This document shows positions 31,555-39,668 of a DNA stretch of 64,000 bases, piece after piece; positions within the stretch are counted from its first letter, which is position 1; every line of letters begins with the position of its first letter. The DNA is taken from contig NZ_KQ948769.1 of the NCBI RefSeq assembly GCF_001514205.1, forward strand, positions 91,606-155,605. Direction: 5' to 3'. Position numbers and translations under genes: made by a program. The notes under the pieces were generated by a model, which had not been told where the DNA came from, made no database searches, and was given only the letters and a program-made list of their open reading frames with translations. This DNA is from Streptomyces griseoruber (GTDB lineage Bacteria; Actinomycetota; Actinomycetes; Streptomycetales; Streptomycetaceae).

Positions 31555-33030
31555 CTAGATCGTGACGTTGTCCACCTGGAGCGTCTGGACCGACTTCGCC
31601 GGGAAGGACAGGGCCACCGTCTTGCCGCTGAGGTAGGTGTCCGAGCGGGCCGTGTAGAGGTCGCCGCCGCCTGTGGTGAGGGTGCTCCAGCGGGGGACCA
31701 GGCCGCCCGTGCCGCCGTTCACCGTGGTGAAGTTCGAGAGGTTGAAGGTCAGGGTCTGGGCGGAGGTCGAGGTGTTCAGGGCCACGATCACCAGGCGTTT
31801 CGCCGAGCTGTCGTAGGCGGCCGTCGCGTAGCTGACGCCCGTGTCGAGGATCTTCATGCCGGGGCGGATGTGGCGGCTGAACTGGGCCATCACGTAGTAC
31901 TTCGTCTCGACCGCGCCGGCCTGGAGCGTGCTCGCGTCGTACTTGATCACCCCCCAGCCCGCCGTCGGGTCCATGACCTGCCAGTAGACCCATGCCGTCG
32001 GGTGCAGCCAGCGGAAGTCGTAGAGGAGGTTGAAGGCCATGGTGTAGCCGGTGCCGTCGCTGTCGCCGGTCTCGGAGTTCCACAGGGCCTTGCCGGCCGT
32101 GGTCACCACATCCGTGTACAACAGATCCCTTCGGCCGCCCGAGCCCTGGTAGCCGTGGACGTTGACCCGGTTGACGTAGCCCTTCGTGGTCGAGGAGAAG
32201 GAGTTCCAGGTCGTGCGGGCGAGGTCGTAGCTCGTCTCGTCCGAGGCGGAGATCTTCGTCGAGGTCAGGCCGCGCTTGTCCAACTCGCTGCGCATGTACG
32301 GGAGTACGGCCGACTGGACCGTCGCGTCCATGTGGCAGCCCTCCTGTGTGCCGGTCGCCGTCCACCAGGAGGACGAGGGCTCGTTGAAGGGGTCGACCGT
32401 CGCGAAGTTCACGCCCCAGTTGTTCTTGGCGTAGAGGGCCACCGCCGCCAGGTGCGAGGCGTGCTGGCGGTAGTTCCAGGACTGGAGGTTGTTGCCGCCG
32501 TCGGAGGCGCCGGACGGGTTGTGGTTCAGACACATCCACCACATGGGGGAGTTGGCGAACAGCTCGGTCGTCGCGCCGCGCGCCACCGCCTTCAGCAGCA
32601 TCGCGCGCTGGGTCGCGTCCGCGGTCCATTTCCACGCCGAGGACGTGGGGTCCTCGTTGTTCCAGTCCTGCCAGTAGCCCTCGATCTGCTTGAAGGCGGG
32701 GATGTTGGCGGAGGCCACCATCGACGCGCCGCTCACCGTGTTCCAGCTGCACCCGCCCAGGTTGTAGCGGGCGATGTTCAGGCCGAGGCCGGGCAGGCTC
32801 TTGCCGTTGTAGGTCACCGAGTTGGTGGTGAAGAAGGCGTCGGCGAAGTCGTCCCGGGCGCCGAAGACGTTCGCCCACCAGGCGAGCGAGGTGCCCCAGC
32901 CTTCCCAGGTGCCGTAGGACGTCGACGGGTTGACGGCGATGGTCGCGTCGGCGTGGGCGGTGCCCGTCGCCAATGCGCTGCCGAAGAGCGCGCCGCCGGT
33001 GGCGGCCAGCAGTGTCCTGCGTCGGATCAT
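31555..33030 (-). CDS. Secreted GH30-family glycoside hydrolase (endo-beta-1,6-galactanase-like)
   Basis: 491 residues with a Tat-like leader (MIRRRTLLAATGGALFGSALA) and a (beta/alpha)8 catalytic domain typical of GH30: GTWEGWGTSLAWWANVFG at the start, the acid/base Glu in DPFNEPSSSWW and the nucleophile Glu in LWNSETGD. A beta-sandwich domain closes the protein (IVALNTSTSAQTLTFNLS). The galactan-type signature suggests endo-1,6-galactanase activity on arabinogalactan side chains, though beta-glucanase or xylanase cannot be excluded. ATG 33030 begins the leader. It is followed by a strong hairpin and transcribed alone. Confidence 0.9.
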   Translation of the reverse strand: MIRRRTLLAATGGALFGSALATGTAHADATIAVNPSTSYGTWEGWGTSLAWWANVFGARDDFADAFFTTNSVTYNGKSLPGLGLNIARYNLGGCSWNTVSGASMVASANIPAFKQIEGYWQDWNNEDPTSSAWKWTADATQRAMLLKAVARGATTELFANSPMWWMCLNHNPSGASDGGNNLQSWNYRQHASHLAAVALYAKNNWGVNFATVDPFNEPSSSWWTATGTQEGCHMDATVQSAVLPYMRSELDKRGLTSTKISASDETSYDLARTTWNSFSSTTKGYVNRVNVHGYQGSGGRRDLLYTDVVTTAGKALWNSETGDSDGTGYTMAFNLLYDFRWLHPTAWVYWQVMDPTAGWGVIKYDASTLQAGAVETKYYVMAQFSRHIRPGMKILDTGVSYATAAYDSSAKRLVIVALNTSTSAQTLTFNLSNFTTVNGGTGGLVPRWSTLTTGGGDLYTARSDTYLSGKTVALSFPAKSVQTLQVDNVTI

Positions 33031-33253
33031 GGCTACTCCGCTCCGAGTTGTGGCCGGTCCCGTGCGGCCGAAACGAAGCATCCGGTGTGGTGTGTGGGGT
33101 TGTCGAGAGTTCTGACAGCCCTTTCTCCAACCTGTGGAGGAAGGGGTGGGGGGAGGCCCGGGGGGAGGCCCCTTGCGGGTTCGAGGGGGCGAACACGCAG
33201 GTCGTGAATGTGCGGGTCTGGAGACCTTGTCCGTACGGCCTTATGGTGCCCCG

Positions 33254-34072
33254 ATGGTGCGCAGCGTGCGGATTCCCCTCGTGCAGCACAGTTCCCTGCG
33301 ACGGCGTGCCCGCTACCGGCGGGCGCTCTGGACCGGAGCCGAACTCCTCGTCACCGCAGGGGTGTTGGTGCTCCTCCTCGTCGCCCATCAGCTCTGGTGG
33401 ACCAACCGGGAGGCGCGTCAGGGCGCCGAACGGAAGGTGGAGGCGCTGGAGCGGGAGTGGGGGAGGGCCGGGGACACCGGCGGCACCGGCGGCAACAGCG
33501 ACTCCGACGGCACCACCCCTGGCGCCCCGGGCTCCGGCGGTGGGGGCGGGCGGTCCGGCGGCTCCTCGCAGGACTCCTCCTCCGGCACGACCCTGAGCAC
33601 CTCCCAGGCCTACGCCGTCCTCCGTGTCCCCCGCCTCGGTCTGCGGGTTCCCGTCGCCGAGGGCACCGACAAGCAGAAGGTCCTCAACAAGGGGTACGTC
33701 GGCCACTACACCCACACCCAACAGCCCGGCCAGGCAGGCAACTTCGCGCTCGCCGGGCACCGCAACACCCACGGCGAACCCTTCCGGCACCTCAACCGCC
33801 TCAGGAAGGGCGACACGGTGGAGGTGGAGACGAGGAACGCGACCTATACCTACACGGTCGACAAGATCCTGCCGCGGACCTCACCCCGCGACTCGGGCGT
33901 CATCCAGCCCGTGCCCCGCTCGCTGACCGAGCCCGCCTACGGCTACACCCTCCCCGGCCACTACCTCACCCTCACCACCTGCACACCCGAGTACACCTCG
34001 CGCTACCGGCTGGTGGTGTGGGGGAAGCTGATGTCGACCAGTCCCGGAGACCGAACGCGCACCGGAACCTGA
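33254..34072 (+). CDS. srtE: Class E sortase
   Basis: 272 residues with an N-terminal membrane anchor (about 31-47), a Gly/Ser-rich linker (75-115) and a sortase barrel. The catalytic residues are His169 (LAGHRNTHG), Cys243 (LTTCTPEY) and the Arg in SRYRLVVW (250 or 252). The Tyr/His-rich loop YVGHYTHTQQ is typical of class E enzymes, which in Streptomyces join LAxTG proteins to the cell wall; one such substrate is encoded at 2883-4364. The start at 33254 lacks a good ribosome binding site and may be elsewhere. It lies 34 bp before an L,D-transpeptidase gene. Confidence 0.92.
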   Translation: MVRSVRIPLVQHSSLRRRARYRRALWTGAELLVTAGVLVLLLVAHQLWWTNREARQGAERKVEALEREWGRAGDTGGTGGNSDSDGTTPGAPGSGGGGGRSGGSSQDSSSGTTLSTSQAYAVLRVPRLGLRVPVAEGTDKQKVLNKGYVGHYTHTQQPGQAGNFALAGHRNTHGEPFRHLNRLRKGDTVEVETRNATYTYTVDKILPRTSPRDSGVIQPVPRSLTEPAYGYTLPGHYLTLTTCTPEYTSRYRLVVWGKLMSTSPGDRTRTGT

Positions 34073-34106
34073 CCAGTTCCTCATACGTGCCGGTCAGGGT
34101 CGAAGC

Positions 34107-34946
34107 ATGATCAGACCCATTCGCCACCTTGCCCCGCGACCGGCGGCGCTGTGCGTTCCGATCGCCGCCCTGACCGCGTCGCTCCTGCTCACCGGCTGCG
34201 GCGGCGGTGCCGAGGCCGCCGCCGGACACGCGTCGGCCGCTCCCGGACACGCGTCGGCCGCTCCGGGACAGGCGTCGGGCGCGCCCGCGCGGAGCGGGAC
34301 GTCGTCCCTGCCGGAGGTCTCTCTCAAGGAGACCCCGAAGCAGGTGACGCGGACGCTGCCGCAGGAACTCCCGGGCCTCGGACCCAAGACCCTGGCCGAG
34401 GTGCCGTCCGAAACCCGGCAGGCCGTCGTCGTGACGGGCCGCGGCGAGAACTCGCCGCTGTCCACCGTGGTGCTGTACGAGCGCACCGAGGCGGGCTGGG
34501 AGGCCGGGGCGCACTGGCCCGCGCACAACGCCCGCGACGGCTGGAGCGACCACCACATGGCCGGTGACCTGCGCTCACCCATCGGCGTCTACGGCCTCAC
34601 GGACGCCGGCGGGCTGCTCCCCGACCCGGGGTCCCGGCTGCCGTACGACCGCTCGGGCGGCTTCACCGTGTCCGGCACGGGCTTCGAGGGGGAGCCGCTG
34701 GCGGGTTCGTTCGACTACGTGATCGCCATCGACTACAACCGTACGCCGGGCACCTCGCCCCTGGACTGGACCCGGCCGCTCGGCTCGGCCCGCGGCGGCG
34801 GCATATGGTTGCACGTCGACCACGGCGGCCCCACGCACGGCTGTGTCAGCCTGCGCAAGGACCGGATGAAGGAACTGCTGCGCGCGCTCGACCCCGACCT
34901 GCACCCCGTCGTCGTCATGGGCGACGCCGCCTCACTCAGCCGCTGA
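34107..34946 (+). CDS. L,D-transpeptidase (YkuD) lipoprotein
   Basis: 279 residues. A lipoprotein signal ends in LLTGC (Cys30 region). A repetitive linker (three GHASAAP-like units) follows, then a YkuD catalytic domain with the motif HGCVSLRK, including the essential Cys, and upstream DDHHMAGD-like and SPIGVYGLTDA segments. L,D-transpeptidases make 3-3 peptidoglycan crosslinks or attach proteins. The sequence HVDHGGPTHGCVSL is the clearest evidence. It sits directly after the sortase, so both may act on the envelope. Confidence 0.9.
   Translation: MIRPIRHLAPRPAALCVPIAALTASLLLTGCGGGAEAAAGHASAAPGHASAAPGQASGAPARSGTSSLPEVSLKETPKQVTRTLPQELPGLGPKTLAEVPSETRQAVVVTGRGENSPLSTVVLYERTEAGWEAGAHWPAHNARDGWSDHHMAGDLRSPIGVYGLTDAGGLLPDPGSRLPYDRSGGFTVSGTGFEGEPLAGSFDYVIAIDYNRTPGTSPLDWTRPLGSARGGGIWLHVDHGGPTHGCVSLRKDRMKELLRALDPDLHPVVVMGDAASLSR
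34224..34286. repeat. 21-bp coding repeat, three units
   Basis: Units at 34224, 34245 and 34266 encode GHASAAP, GHASAAP and a diverged GQASGAP in the linker of the L,D-transpeptidase lipoprotein. The length change is in-frame and likely variable between strains. Confidence 0.9.
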
Positions 34947-34962
34947 CGAACCCGCGCAGGCC

Positions 34963-35019
<57 letters not shown>

Positions 35020-35113
35020 ACAGGGATGTCAGGAAGCCGTGAGCATGTGGGAAGCCTCTCCAAAGCCTCTCCGTCCCGCCTGCTCACGCTTCCGTCCGCC
35101 TAGCATCGGCCGC

Positions 35114-35809
35114 GTGTGCGCATACGTGCTGGTGGCCGAGGACGACGAGAAGCAGGCGGAACTGATACGCCGTTCCCTCCTGGCGGAGGGGCATACCGCC
35201 ACCGTCGTCCACGACGGTTCGGCCGCGCTCGCGTCGGCGCGCCGGCACCGGCCCGACCTCGTCGTCCTGGATCTCATGCTGCCGCTCATCGACGGGTACG
35301 CGGTCTGCCGCGAGCTGCGCCGCGACGACGACATCCCCGTGCTCATGCTCACCGCCCGCTCCACCGAGGACGATGTGCTGCTCGGCCTGGAGATCGGCGC
35401 GGACGACTACATGACCAAGCCCTACAGCCCGCGCGAGCTGATGGCCCGTATCCGCACGGTCCTGCGGCGCAGCGAGCGCTCCGCCGGCCGCAGCGAGGAT
35501 CCCGTCGTACGGGCCGCGGGGATCACCGTCGATCTCCTACGGCACGAAGTGCGCTGCGACGGCGCGCTCGTCGAGGTGACCCCGGCCGAGTACGAGATCC
35601 TCCTCGCCATGGCCTCCGAGCCCGAACGGGTCTTCTCCCGGCGGCAGTTGTTGCAGTGCACCCGGGGTATCGACCGGGCCTCCACCGAGCGGGCGATCGA
35701 CGTGCACATCATGAACCTGCGCAAGAAGACCGAGCGGGACCCGCGCAGACCCGCCCGGCTGCTGACCGTCTTCGGGGTGGGCTACAAACTCAGCGGTGAC
35801 CGCGCGTGA
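35114..35809 (+). CDS. OmpR-family response regulator
   Basis: 231 residues. The receiver domain (1-118) has the acidic pocket Glu9/Asp10/Asp11, the phosphoacceptor Asp53 (VVLDLMLP), Thr in MLTARST and Lys in MTKPYSPRE. The effector (about 135-230) is a winged helix (VEVTPAEYEILLAMASEP; RAIDVHIMNLRKKTE; LLTVFGVGYKL). GTG 35114 was chosen because the first beta strand follows (VCAYVLVAEDD); an upstream ATG at 35045 would add an unrelated Pro-rich tail. It overlaps the kinase gene by four bases (GTGA). Confidence 0.93.
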   Translation: MCAYVLVAEDDEKQAELIRRSLLAEGHTATVVHDGSAALASARRHRPDLVVLDLMLPLIDGYAVCRELRRDDDIPVLMLTARSTEDDVLLGLEIGADDYMTKPYSPRELMARIRTVLRRSERSAGRSEDPVVRAAGITVDLLRHEVRCDGALVEVTPAEYEILLAMASEPERVFSRRQLLQCTRGIDRASTERAIDVHIMNLRKKTERDPRRPARLLTVFGVGYKLSGDRA

Positions 35810-37887
35810 GCCGGGGCATCCCGCTGCACAAGCGTCTCCTCGTACGCCTGCTGATCACCTCGGTCCTCATCGCCGTGTGCTCCGTCGCGGCGACCGCCTG
35901 GCTGGCCGTGCAGACCACCACCCGCGCCCTGCGCGAGGAACAGGGGCAGGTCCTCGCCGACGACATGGACATCCTGCAACGTCTCAGCGGGTACGCCGCC
36001 GCCCATGCCGACTGGAGTGAGGTCGAGGGCACCGTGCGCGCCCTGTCGGCGAAGACGGGCCGGCGCATCGCCCTGACCACCGTGGACCGGACGGTCATCG
36101 TCGACTCCGCCGCGCGCGGCGCCTCGCTGCCGCCCCGGGCGGCGGCGACCGTCGACCCCCTGCACACCGACACCTTCACGGACCCCGGCGCGCAGAACAG
36201 CGGTATCGATCCGCGGGCCGTCGGGCCGTTCCGGTTGACGAGCGCTGAGCGCGCCGAGCTGCGCGCGGTGGCCCAGAAGCGGCAGAAGTGCCTGGCACGC
36301 AACGGCTTGCGGAGCGCGCTCGTACTGACGCCCACCGGGCGTCCGCTGCTCGTCGACGAGGACGGGGAGACCGTCTCCGGCAAGGACTCGGAGCGGTGCG
36401 TCGGCGACTCCATCTATGTGCAGATGCCCACGGAGAAGAGGGCCGTGGACGCGCTGACGCGGGCAGCCGAGTCCTGTCTGACCCGACAGCAGGTGAAGCT
36501 CGACTCGCCCCTTTACGTCAGGATCAGCCCCTGGGAGCGGACCCTGCGGCCCCGGGCCCTTTTCGAGGTGTACGACGGCCGGCAGGACACCGCCACCAGC
36601 CGCTCGGCGCAGGCCTGCGTGGACAGTGCGCTCCGCGCCCAGCTCGACCCGTACATCGCCCCCGCGGCCGAGCTGTTCCTCGGGAGCGGGGACACCGTCG
36701 CTCCGCGCTTCGACATGTCACCGGCCAACAAGGCCAAGGTCGTCGGCGCGGCCGGTCTTGTCCTCGCCCTCACCGTGGCGGTGACCGCGGTGGTCGCCAC
36801 CCGGCTCGTCCGACCGCTGCGCGCGCTGACCCGGGCGGCCCAGCAGCCGCCCGAGCTGCACCTCCGGGTCCCGGTCACCACGCGCGACGAGACCGGCGTC
36901 CTGGCGGAGGCGTTCAACGACCTCGCCGACCGGCGGGAGCGGCTGGAGACCCAGCGCAAGGCACTGATCAGCGACATCGCCCATGAACTGCGCACCCCCC
37001 TCACCAACATCCGCGGCTGGCTGGAGGTCACCCGGGACGGCACGGTCGAACCGGACCCGGATCTGCTCGACTCCCTGCACGAAGAGGCGCTGCTGCTCCA
37101 GCGCGTCATCGACGATCTCCAGGATCTCGCGTCCGCCGACGCGGGCACGCTCCGTCTGCATCCGGAATCCGTGCGCGCCGACGAACTGCTCGCCCAGGTC
37201 GCCGCCGCGCACCGCGTCGCGGCGGACACGGCCGGGGTCGTCCTGCTGACGAAGGCCGACGACGGCCTCTGGCTCCAGGCCGATCCCGTCCGCATGCGGC
37301 AGGCGCTGGGCAACCTGGTCTCCAACGCGATCCGCCACACCCCGGCCGGCGGCACGATCACCCTCACCGCGCGCCGCGAACCCGCCAGGGGCGCTCGGGA
37401 CGGCTGGGACCCCGGGGATGTCCAGGACGGCTGGGACCCCGGGGATGTCCAGGACGGCTGGGACCCCGGGGACGTCCAGGACGGCTGGGACCCCGGGGAC
37501 GCCCAGCACGGTCGGGACCCCCGGCACGCCCGTGCCTCCCACGACGCCCGCGCCTCCCACGACGCCCGCGCCTCCCGCGCCTCCCGCGACGCCCGCGCCT
37601 CCCGCGACGCCCGCGACGCCCGCGCCTCCCAGGACGAGCGGATCGTCTTCGACGTCGCCGACACCGGCAACGGCATCGCCCCCGAGGATCTGCCGCACGT
37701 CTTCGACCGGTTCTGGCGCGCGGAGAAGTCGCGCAGCCGCCGCACCGGAGGCAGCGGGCTGGGCCTCGCCATCGTCCGCCAGCTCATGGCCGCGCACGGC
37801 GGAACGGCCGAGGCGGCCAGCGAACCCGGCGCGGGTTCGGTGTTCTCCCTGAGCCTTCCCACGCGGCACGCGGGGGTCCGCCGTTGA
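35806..37887 (+). CDS. Sensor histidine kinase with in-frame repeat insertion
   Basis: 693 residues: a membrane helix (about 13-33), a large extracytoplasmic sensor with five or more Cys (KCLARNG, SERCVGD, SCLTRQQ, QACVDS), a second helix (about 310-327), HAMP, the H-box DIAHELRTPLTN with His393, and the HATPase blocks (N-box NLVSNAIRH, G1 DVADTGNGI, F FDRFWRAEKS, G2 GGSGLGLAIV). Between the N- and G1-boxes, residues about 532-610 are replaced by repeats (DGWDPGDVQ x4, then RASHDA-like units). The core motifs remain intact. Translational coupling to the response regulator makes them cognate. Confidence 0.93.
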   Translation: MSRGIPLHKRLLVRLLITSVLIAVCSVAATAWLAVQTTTRALREEQGQVLADDMDILQRLSGYAAAHADWSEVEGTVRALSAKTGRRIALTTVDRTVIVDSAARGASLPPRAAATVDPLHTDTFTDPGAQNSGIDPRAVGPFRLTSAERAELRAVAQKRQKCLARNGLRSALVLTPTGRPLLVDEDGETVSGKDSERCVGDSIYVQMPTEKRAVDALTRAAESCLTRQQVKLDSPLYVRISPWERTLRPRALFEVYDGRQDTATSRSAQACVDSALRAQLDPYIAPAAELFLGSGDTVAPRFDMSPANKAKVVGAAGLVLALTVAVTAVVATRLVRPLRALTRAAQQPPELHLRVPVTTRDETGVLAEAFNDLADRRERLETQRKALISDIAHELRTPLTNIRGWLEVTRDGTVEPDPDLLDSLHEEALLLQRVIDDLQDLASADAGTLRLHPESVRADELLAQVAAAHRVAADTAGVVLLTKADDGLWLQADPVRMRQALGNLVSNAIRHTPAGGTITLTARREPARGARDGWDPGDVQDGWDPGDVQDGWDPGDVQDGWDPGDAQHGRDPRHARASHDARASHDARASRASRDARASRDARDARASQDERIVFDVADTGNGIAPEDLPHVFDRFWRAEKSRSRRTGGSGLGLAIVRQLMAAHGGTAEAASEPGAGSVFSLSLPTRHAGVRR
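37399..37636. repeat. Two coding repeat arrays inside the kinase ATPase domain
   Basis: Four 27-bp units (37399, 37426, 37453, 37480) encode DGWDPGDVQ-like nonapeptides. They run into an array of 15/18-bp units to about 37636 encoding Arg/Ala/Ser/His/Asp repeats. All unit lengths are multiples of three. Confidence 0.93.
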
Positions 37888-37900
37888 GGGGCGCACCCCT

Positions 37901-38284
37901 TTACCCCTCGCTCCCCAGTGCCTCCCGTACCGCCGCGAGGATCGCCTCCGTGCCCGCGCCGAGGGCCCGGGCCGCCGCGGTGAAATCGCGGGTCAGGTTG
38001 GCGAGTTGGGCGGGGTCGAAGCGGACCGGCCCGGTGGGGAGGGCCGCGACGCGGGTGCCGGCGCCGCGGCGGGTGCGGATCAGTTCGGCGGCCTCCAGCT
38101 CGCGGTAGGCGCGGGCCACGGTGCCGGGCGCGAGGCCCAGGTCGGCGGCGAGCTGGCGGACGGTCGGCAGGCGTTCGCCCTCGGTCAGCCGGCCGGTGAG
38201 GATCAGGGTGGCGAGCTGCGCGCGGATCTGCTCGTACGGCGGTACCTGGCTGGTCGTGTCGACGCGGACGGCGGCCTCATTCAT
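37901..38284 (-). CDS. GntR-family regulator, YtrA type
   Basis: 127 residues: a GntR winged helix at about 8-75 (SQVPPYEQIRAQLATLILTG; LPTVRQLAADLGLAPGTVARAYREL) with only a short C-terminal tail, as in the YtrA subfamily that controls membrane or ABC-type proteins. It overlaps the end of the membrane-protein gene before it by eight bases (ATGAATGA). Two matching inverted repeats upstream of that operon (39055 and 39095) are probable binding sites, so autoregulation is expected. Confidence 0.93.
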   Translation of the reverse strand: MNEAAVRVDTTSQVPPYEQIRAQLATLILTGRLTEGERLPTVRQLAADLGLAPGTVARAYRELEAAELIRTRRGAGTRVAALPTGPVRFDPAQLANLTRDFTAAARALGAGTEAILAAVREALGSEG

Positions 38285-39035
38285 CGTCGACAGCCCGGGG
38301 GACCACGATGGTGAACACGGACCAGCCGAGGGCGAACAGGCTCAGCAGGCCCAGCGGGTAGATCACCAGGGCGGTGATGTTGCCCAGCATTCCGGCGCAC
38401 CGTGAGTAGAACAGCACCCTGCCGATCATCCCCAGGACCAGTAGCAGCTGGCTGGAGACGAGCAGGCCCCAGGCCGCGGTGATCGCCCAACTGCGGTCGT
38501 GGCGCTGCTGGTTCTCGCCGGGGCGGTGGGCGATGCGGCGCAGGGCCCAGGCGCAGGCGGCGGTGCCGAGGGTGACGGAGATCAGGACCGGGGTGGCGTA
38601 GTAGAGGCCCGGCCAGGGGGTGAGCCGGCGGGTCAGGCCGACGGCGCAGGTGACGGCGAGGGCCCGGCCGCTGTGGCCCGCGCGGTCGGCGTCGGCCGCG
38701 GCGACCCCGATCGTCAGCAGCAGGACGAGGAACCCCGACTGGAAGACGAGCAGCCGGGCCATCCGGGGCGGTACGTGGTCGCGGACCCGGCGCGGCGAGA
38801 GGGCGGCCCTGCGGACCCGGTCCTGCGGGGCGGGGGTGAGGGAGTCGCCGAGCAGCACCCCGCCCACCGCGCACAGTCCGAAGGCGGTGACGGCGGCCAC
38901 GAACGGCATGGCCATGTCCTCGGTGTCCATGGTGGCCAGCCCCTGGGCGACCGCCGCCCCGAGCGCCAGCCCGGCCCAGCGGGCACAGAGGTCGGCGCGG
39001 GCCAGGAGTCTGTCGGGCGTGACGGTGTCGATCAT
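38277..39035 (-). CDS. Polytopic membrane protein controlled by the GntR regulator
   Basis: 252 residues with about six membrane helices (near 18-35, 40-60, 92-112, 126-160, 180-200 and 212-243). No catalytic motif or transporter signature is recognised. Conserved-looking cytoplasmic loops are Arg-rich (DRVRRAALSPRRVRDHVPPRM). It is the first gene of an operon with the GntR regulator, and two candidate operators lie 20-83 bp before its start. It belongs to the loose class of membrane proteins found next to YtrA-type regulators. The function is unknown. Confidence 0.8.
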   Translation of the reverse strand: MIDTVTPDRLLARADLCARWAGLALGAAVAQGLATMDTEDMAMPFVAAVTAFGLCAVGGVLLGDSLTPAPQDRVRRAALSPRRVRDHVPPRMARLLVFQSGFLVLLLTIGVAAADADRAGHSGRALAVTCAVGLTRRLTPWPGLYYATPVLISVTLGTAACAWALRRIAHRPGENQQRHDRSWAITAAWGLLVSSQLLLVLGMIGRVLFYSRCAGMLGNITALVIYPLGLLSLFALGWSVFTIVVPRAVDDE

Positions 39036-39054
39036 GTCGTCCCCCGGTGGAATG

Positions 39055-39078
39055 CTTGTATCAAGTGGTGAGTACAAG
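39055..39078. promoter_or_regulatory. GntR operator candidate 1
   Basis: CTTGTA-N12-TACAAG, perfect 6-bp arms, 20 bp upstream of the membrane-protein start. It shares arms, spacing and internal bases (TCAA near the left arm) with the site at 39095, 40 bp away. Confidence 0.75.
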
Positions 39079-39094
39079 ATGCCGGGAGCGGCTT

Positions 39095-39118
39095 CTTGTG
39101 TCAAACCGTTGGTACAAG
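39095..39118. promoter_or_regulatory. GntR operator candidate 2
   Basis: CTTGTG-N12-TACAAG, one mismatch between arms, with the same spacing as the site at 39055. It lies between the minus-strand GntR operon and the DUF6412 gene at 39261, so it could affect both. Confidence 0.72.
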
Positions 39119-39198
39119 CCGGGAGTTGTGTCGTCACCGACCGCCCCGGTGTGGAACCCTGGTACCGGTCCAGGGCGTCCTCAGGGTGGGGACCGGCG

Positions 39199-39253
39199 CA
39201 AGAGACGCACAAGAGACGCACAAGAGACGCACAAGAGACGGACAAGAGACAGG
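39199..39253. repeat. 11-bp tandem repeat CAAGAGACGCA in a gene leader
   Basis: Five units, the last two varied, ending next to the AGGGGGAG ribosome binding site of the gene at 39261. The array would lie in its promoter or untranslated leader. Confidence 0.92.
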
Positions 39254-39260
39254 GGGAGAC

Positions 39261-39572
39261 ATGCTGCGCAAGCGGCTCACCGCGCGTTCCGCGCCGCTGC
39301 TGCTCTTCCTCGTCCTCGACGTCCTCCTCCTCGACACCGGCAGCCTCTCGGCCGCCGTCGCGCTCGCCGCGACCGCCGCCGCCTCCTCCGCGCTCGCGGT
39401 CTGCGCCGTGGTCGCGTCCCGCAGCGCGCCCGCCGTACCGCCCACCCGGGTGCGTACGGCCATCAGGGACCGCGCCCGGCGTACGGCCTTCCTGCCGCAA
39501 CGCGACCCGGACGCCTCCGGCCGGCCCCGCCCCCGCGCGCCCGGCCGTGCCCTCACGGCGACCGCCGCGTAG
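39261..39572 (+). CDS. DUF6412 family small membrane protein
   Basis: 103 residues with two hydrophobic helices (about 12-26 and 29-53), followed by a basic, Pro/Arg-rich cytoplasmic tail (PPTRVRTAIRDRARRTAFLPQRDPD, in part). This fits the DUF6412 family, which is regularly encoded directly before a YidC/Oxa1-like insertase in Streptomyces, as here. ATG 39261 follows AGGGGGAGAC. The role is unknown; a helper for the insertase is conceivable. Confidence 0.8.
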   Translation: MLRKRLTARSAPLLLFLVLDVLLLDTGSLSAAVALAATAAASSALAVCAVVASRSAPAVPPTRVRTAIRDRARRTAFLPQRDPDASGRPRPRAPGRALTATAA

Positions 39573-39668
39573 GGCACGTCCGTTCTCTCCCCGTGACCCC
39601 GCGCGGGTCGTCATGCCGCTCTTTTCCGCAGTTCCGGCACGACGAGACCCCCGGAGGGCTCCTCACCC

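Noticed and set aside
31421..33790. 789-codon minus-strand frame overlapping the GH30 gene
   Set aside because: It lies in another frame of the GH30 gene, has an Arg/His/Pro-rich shadow composition and no recognisable domain.
39199..39253. CRISPR-like array
   Set aside because: Units are 11 bp and contiguous without spacers, and no cas genes are in the window. The same holds for the arrays at 37399 and 44247.
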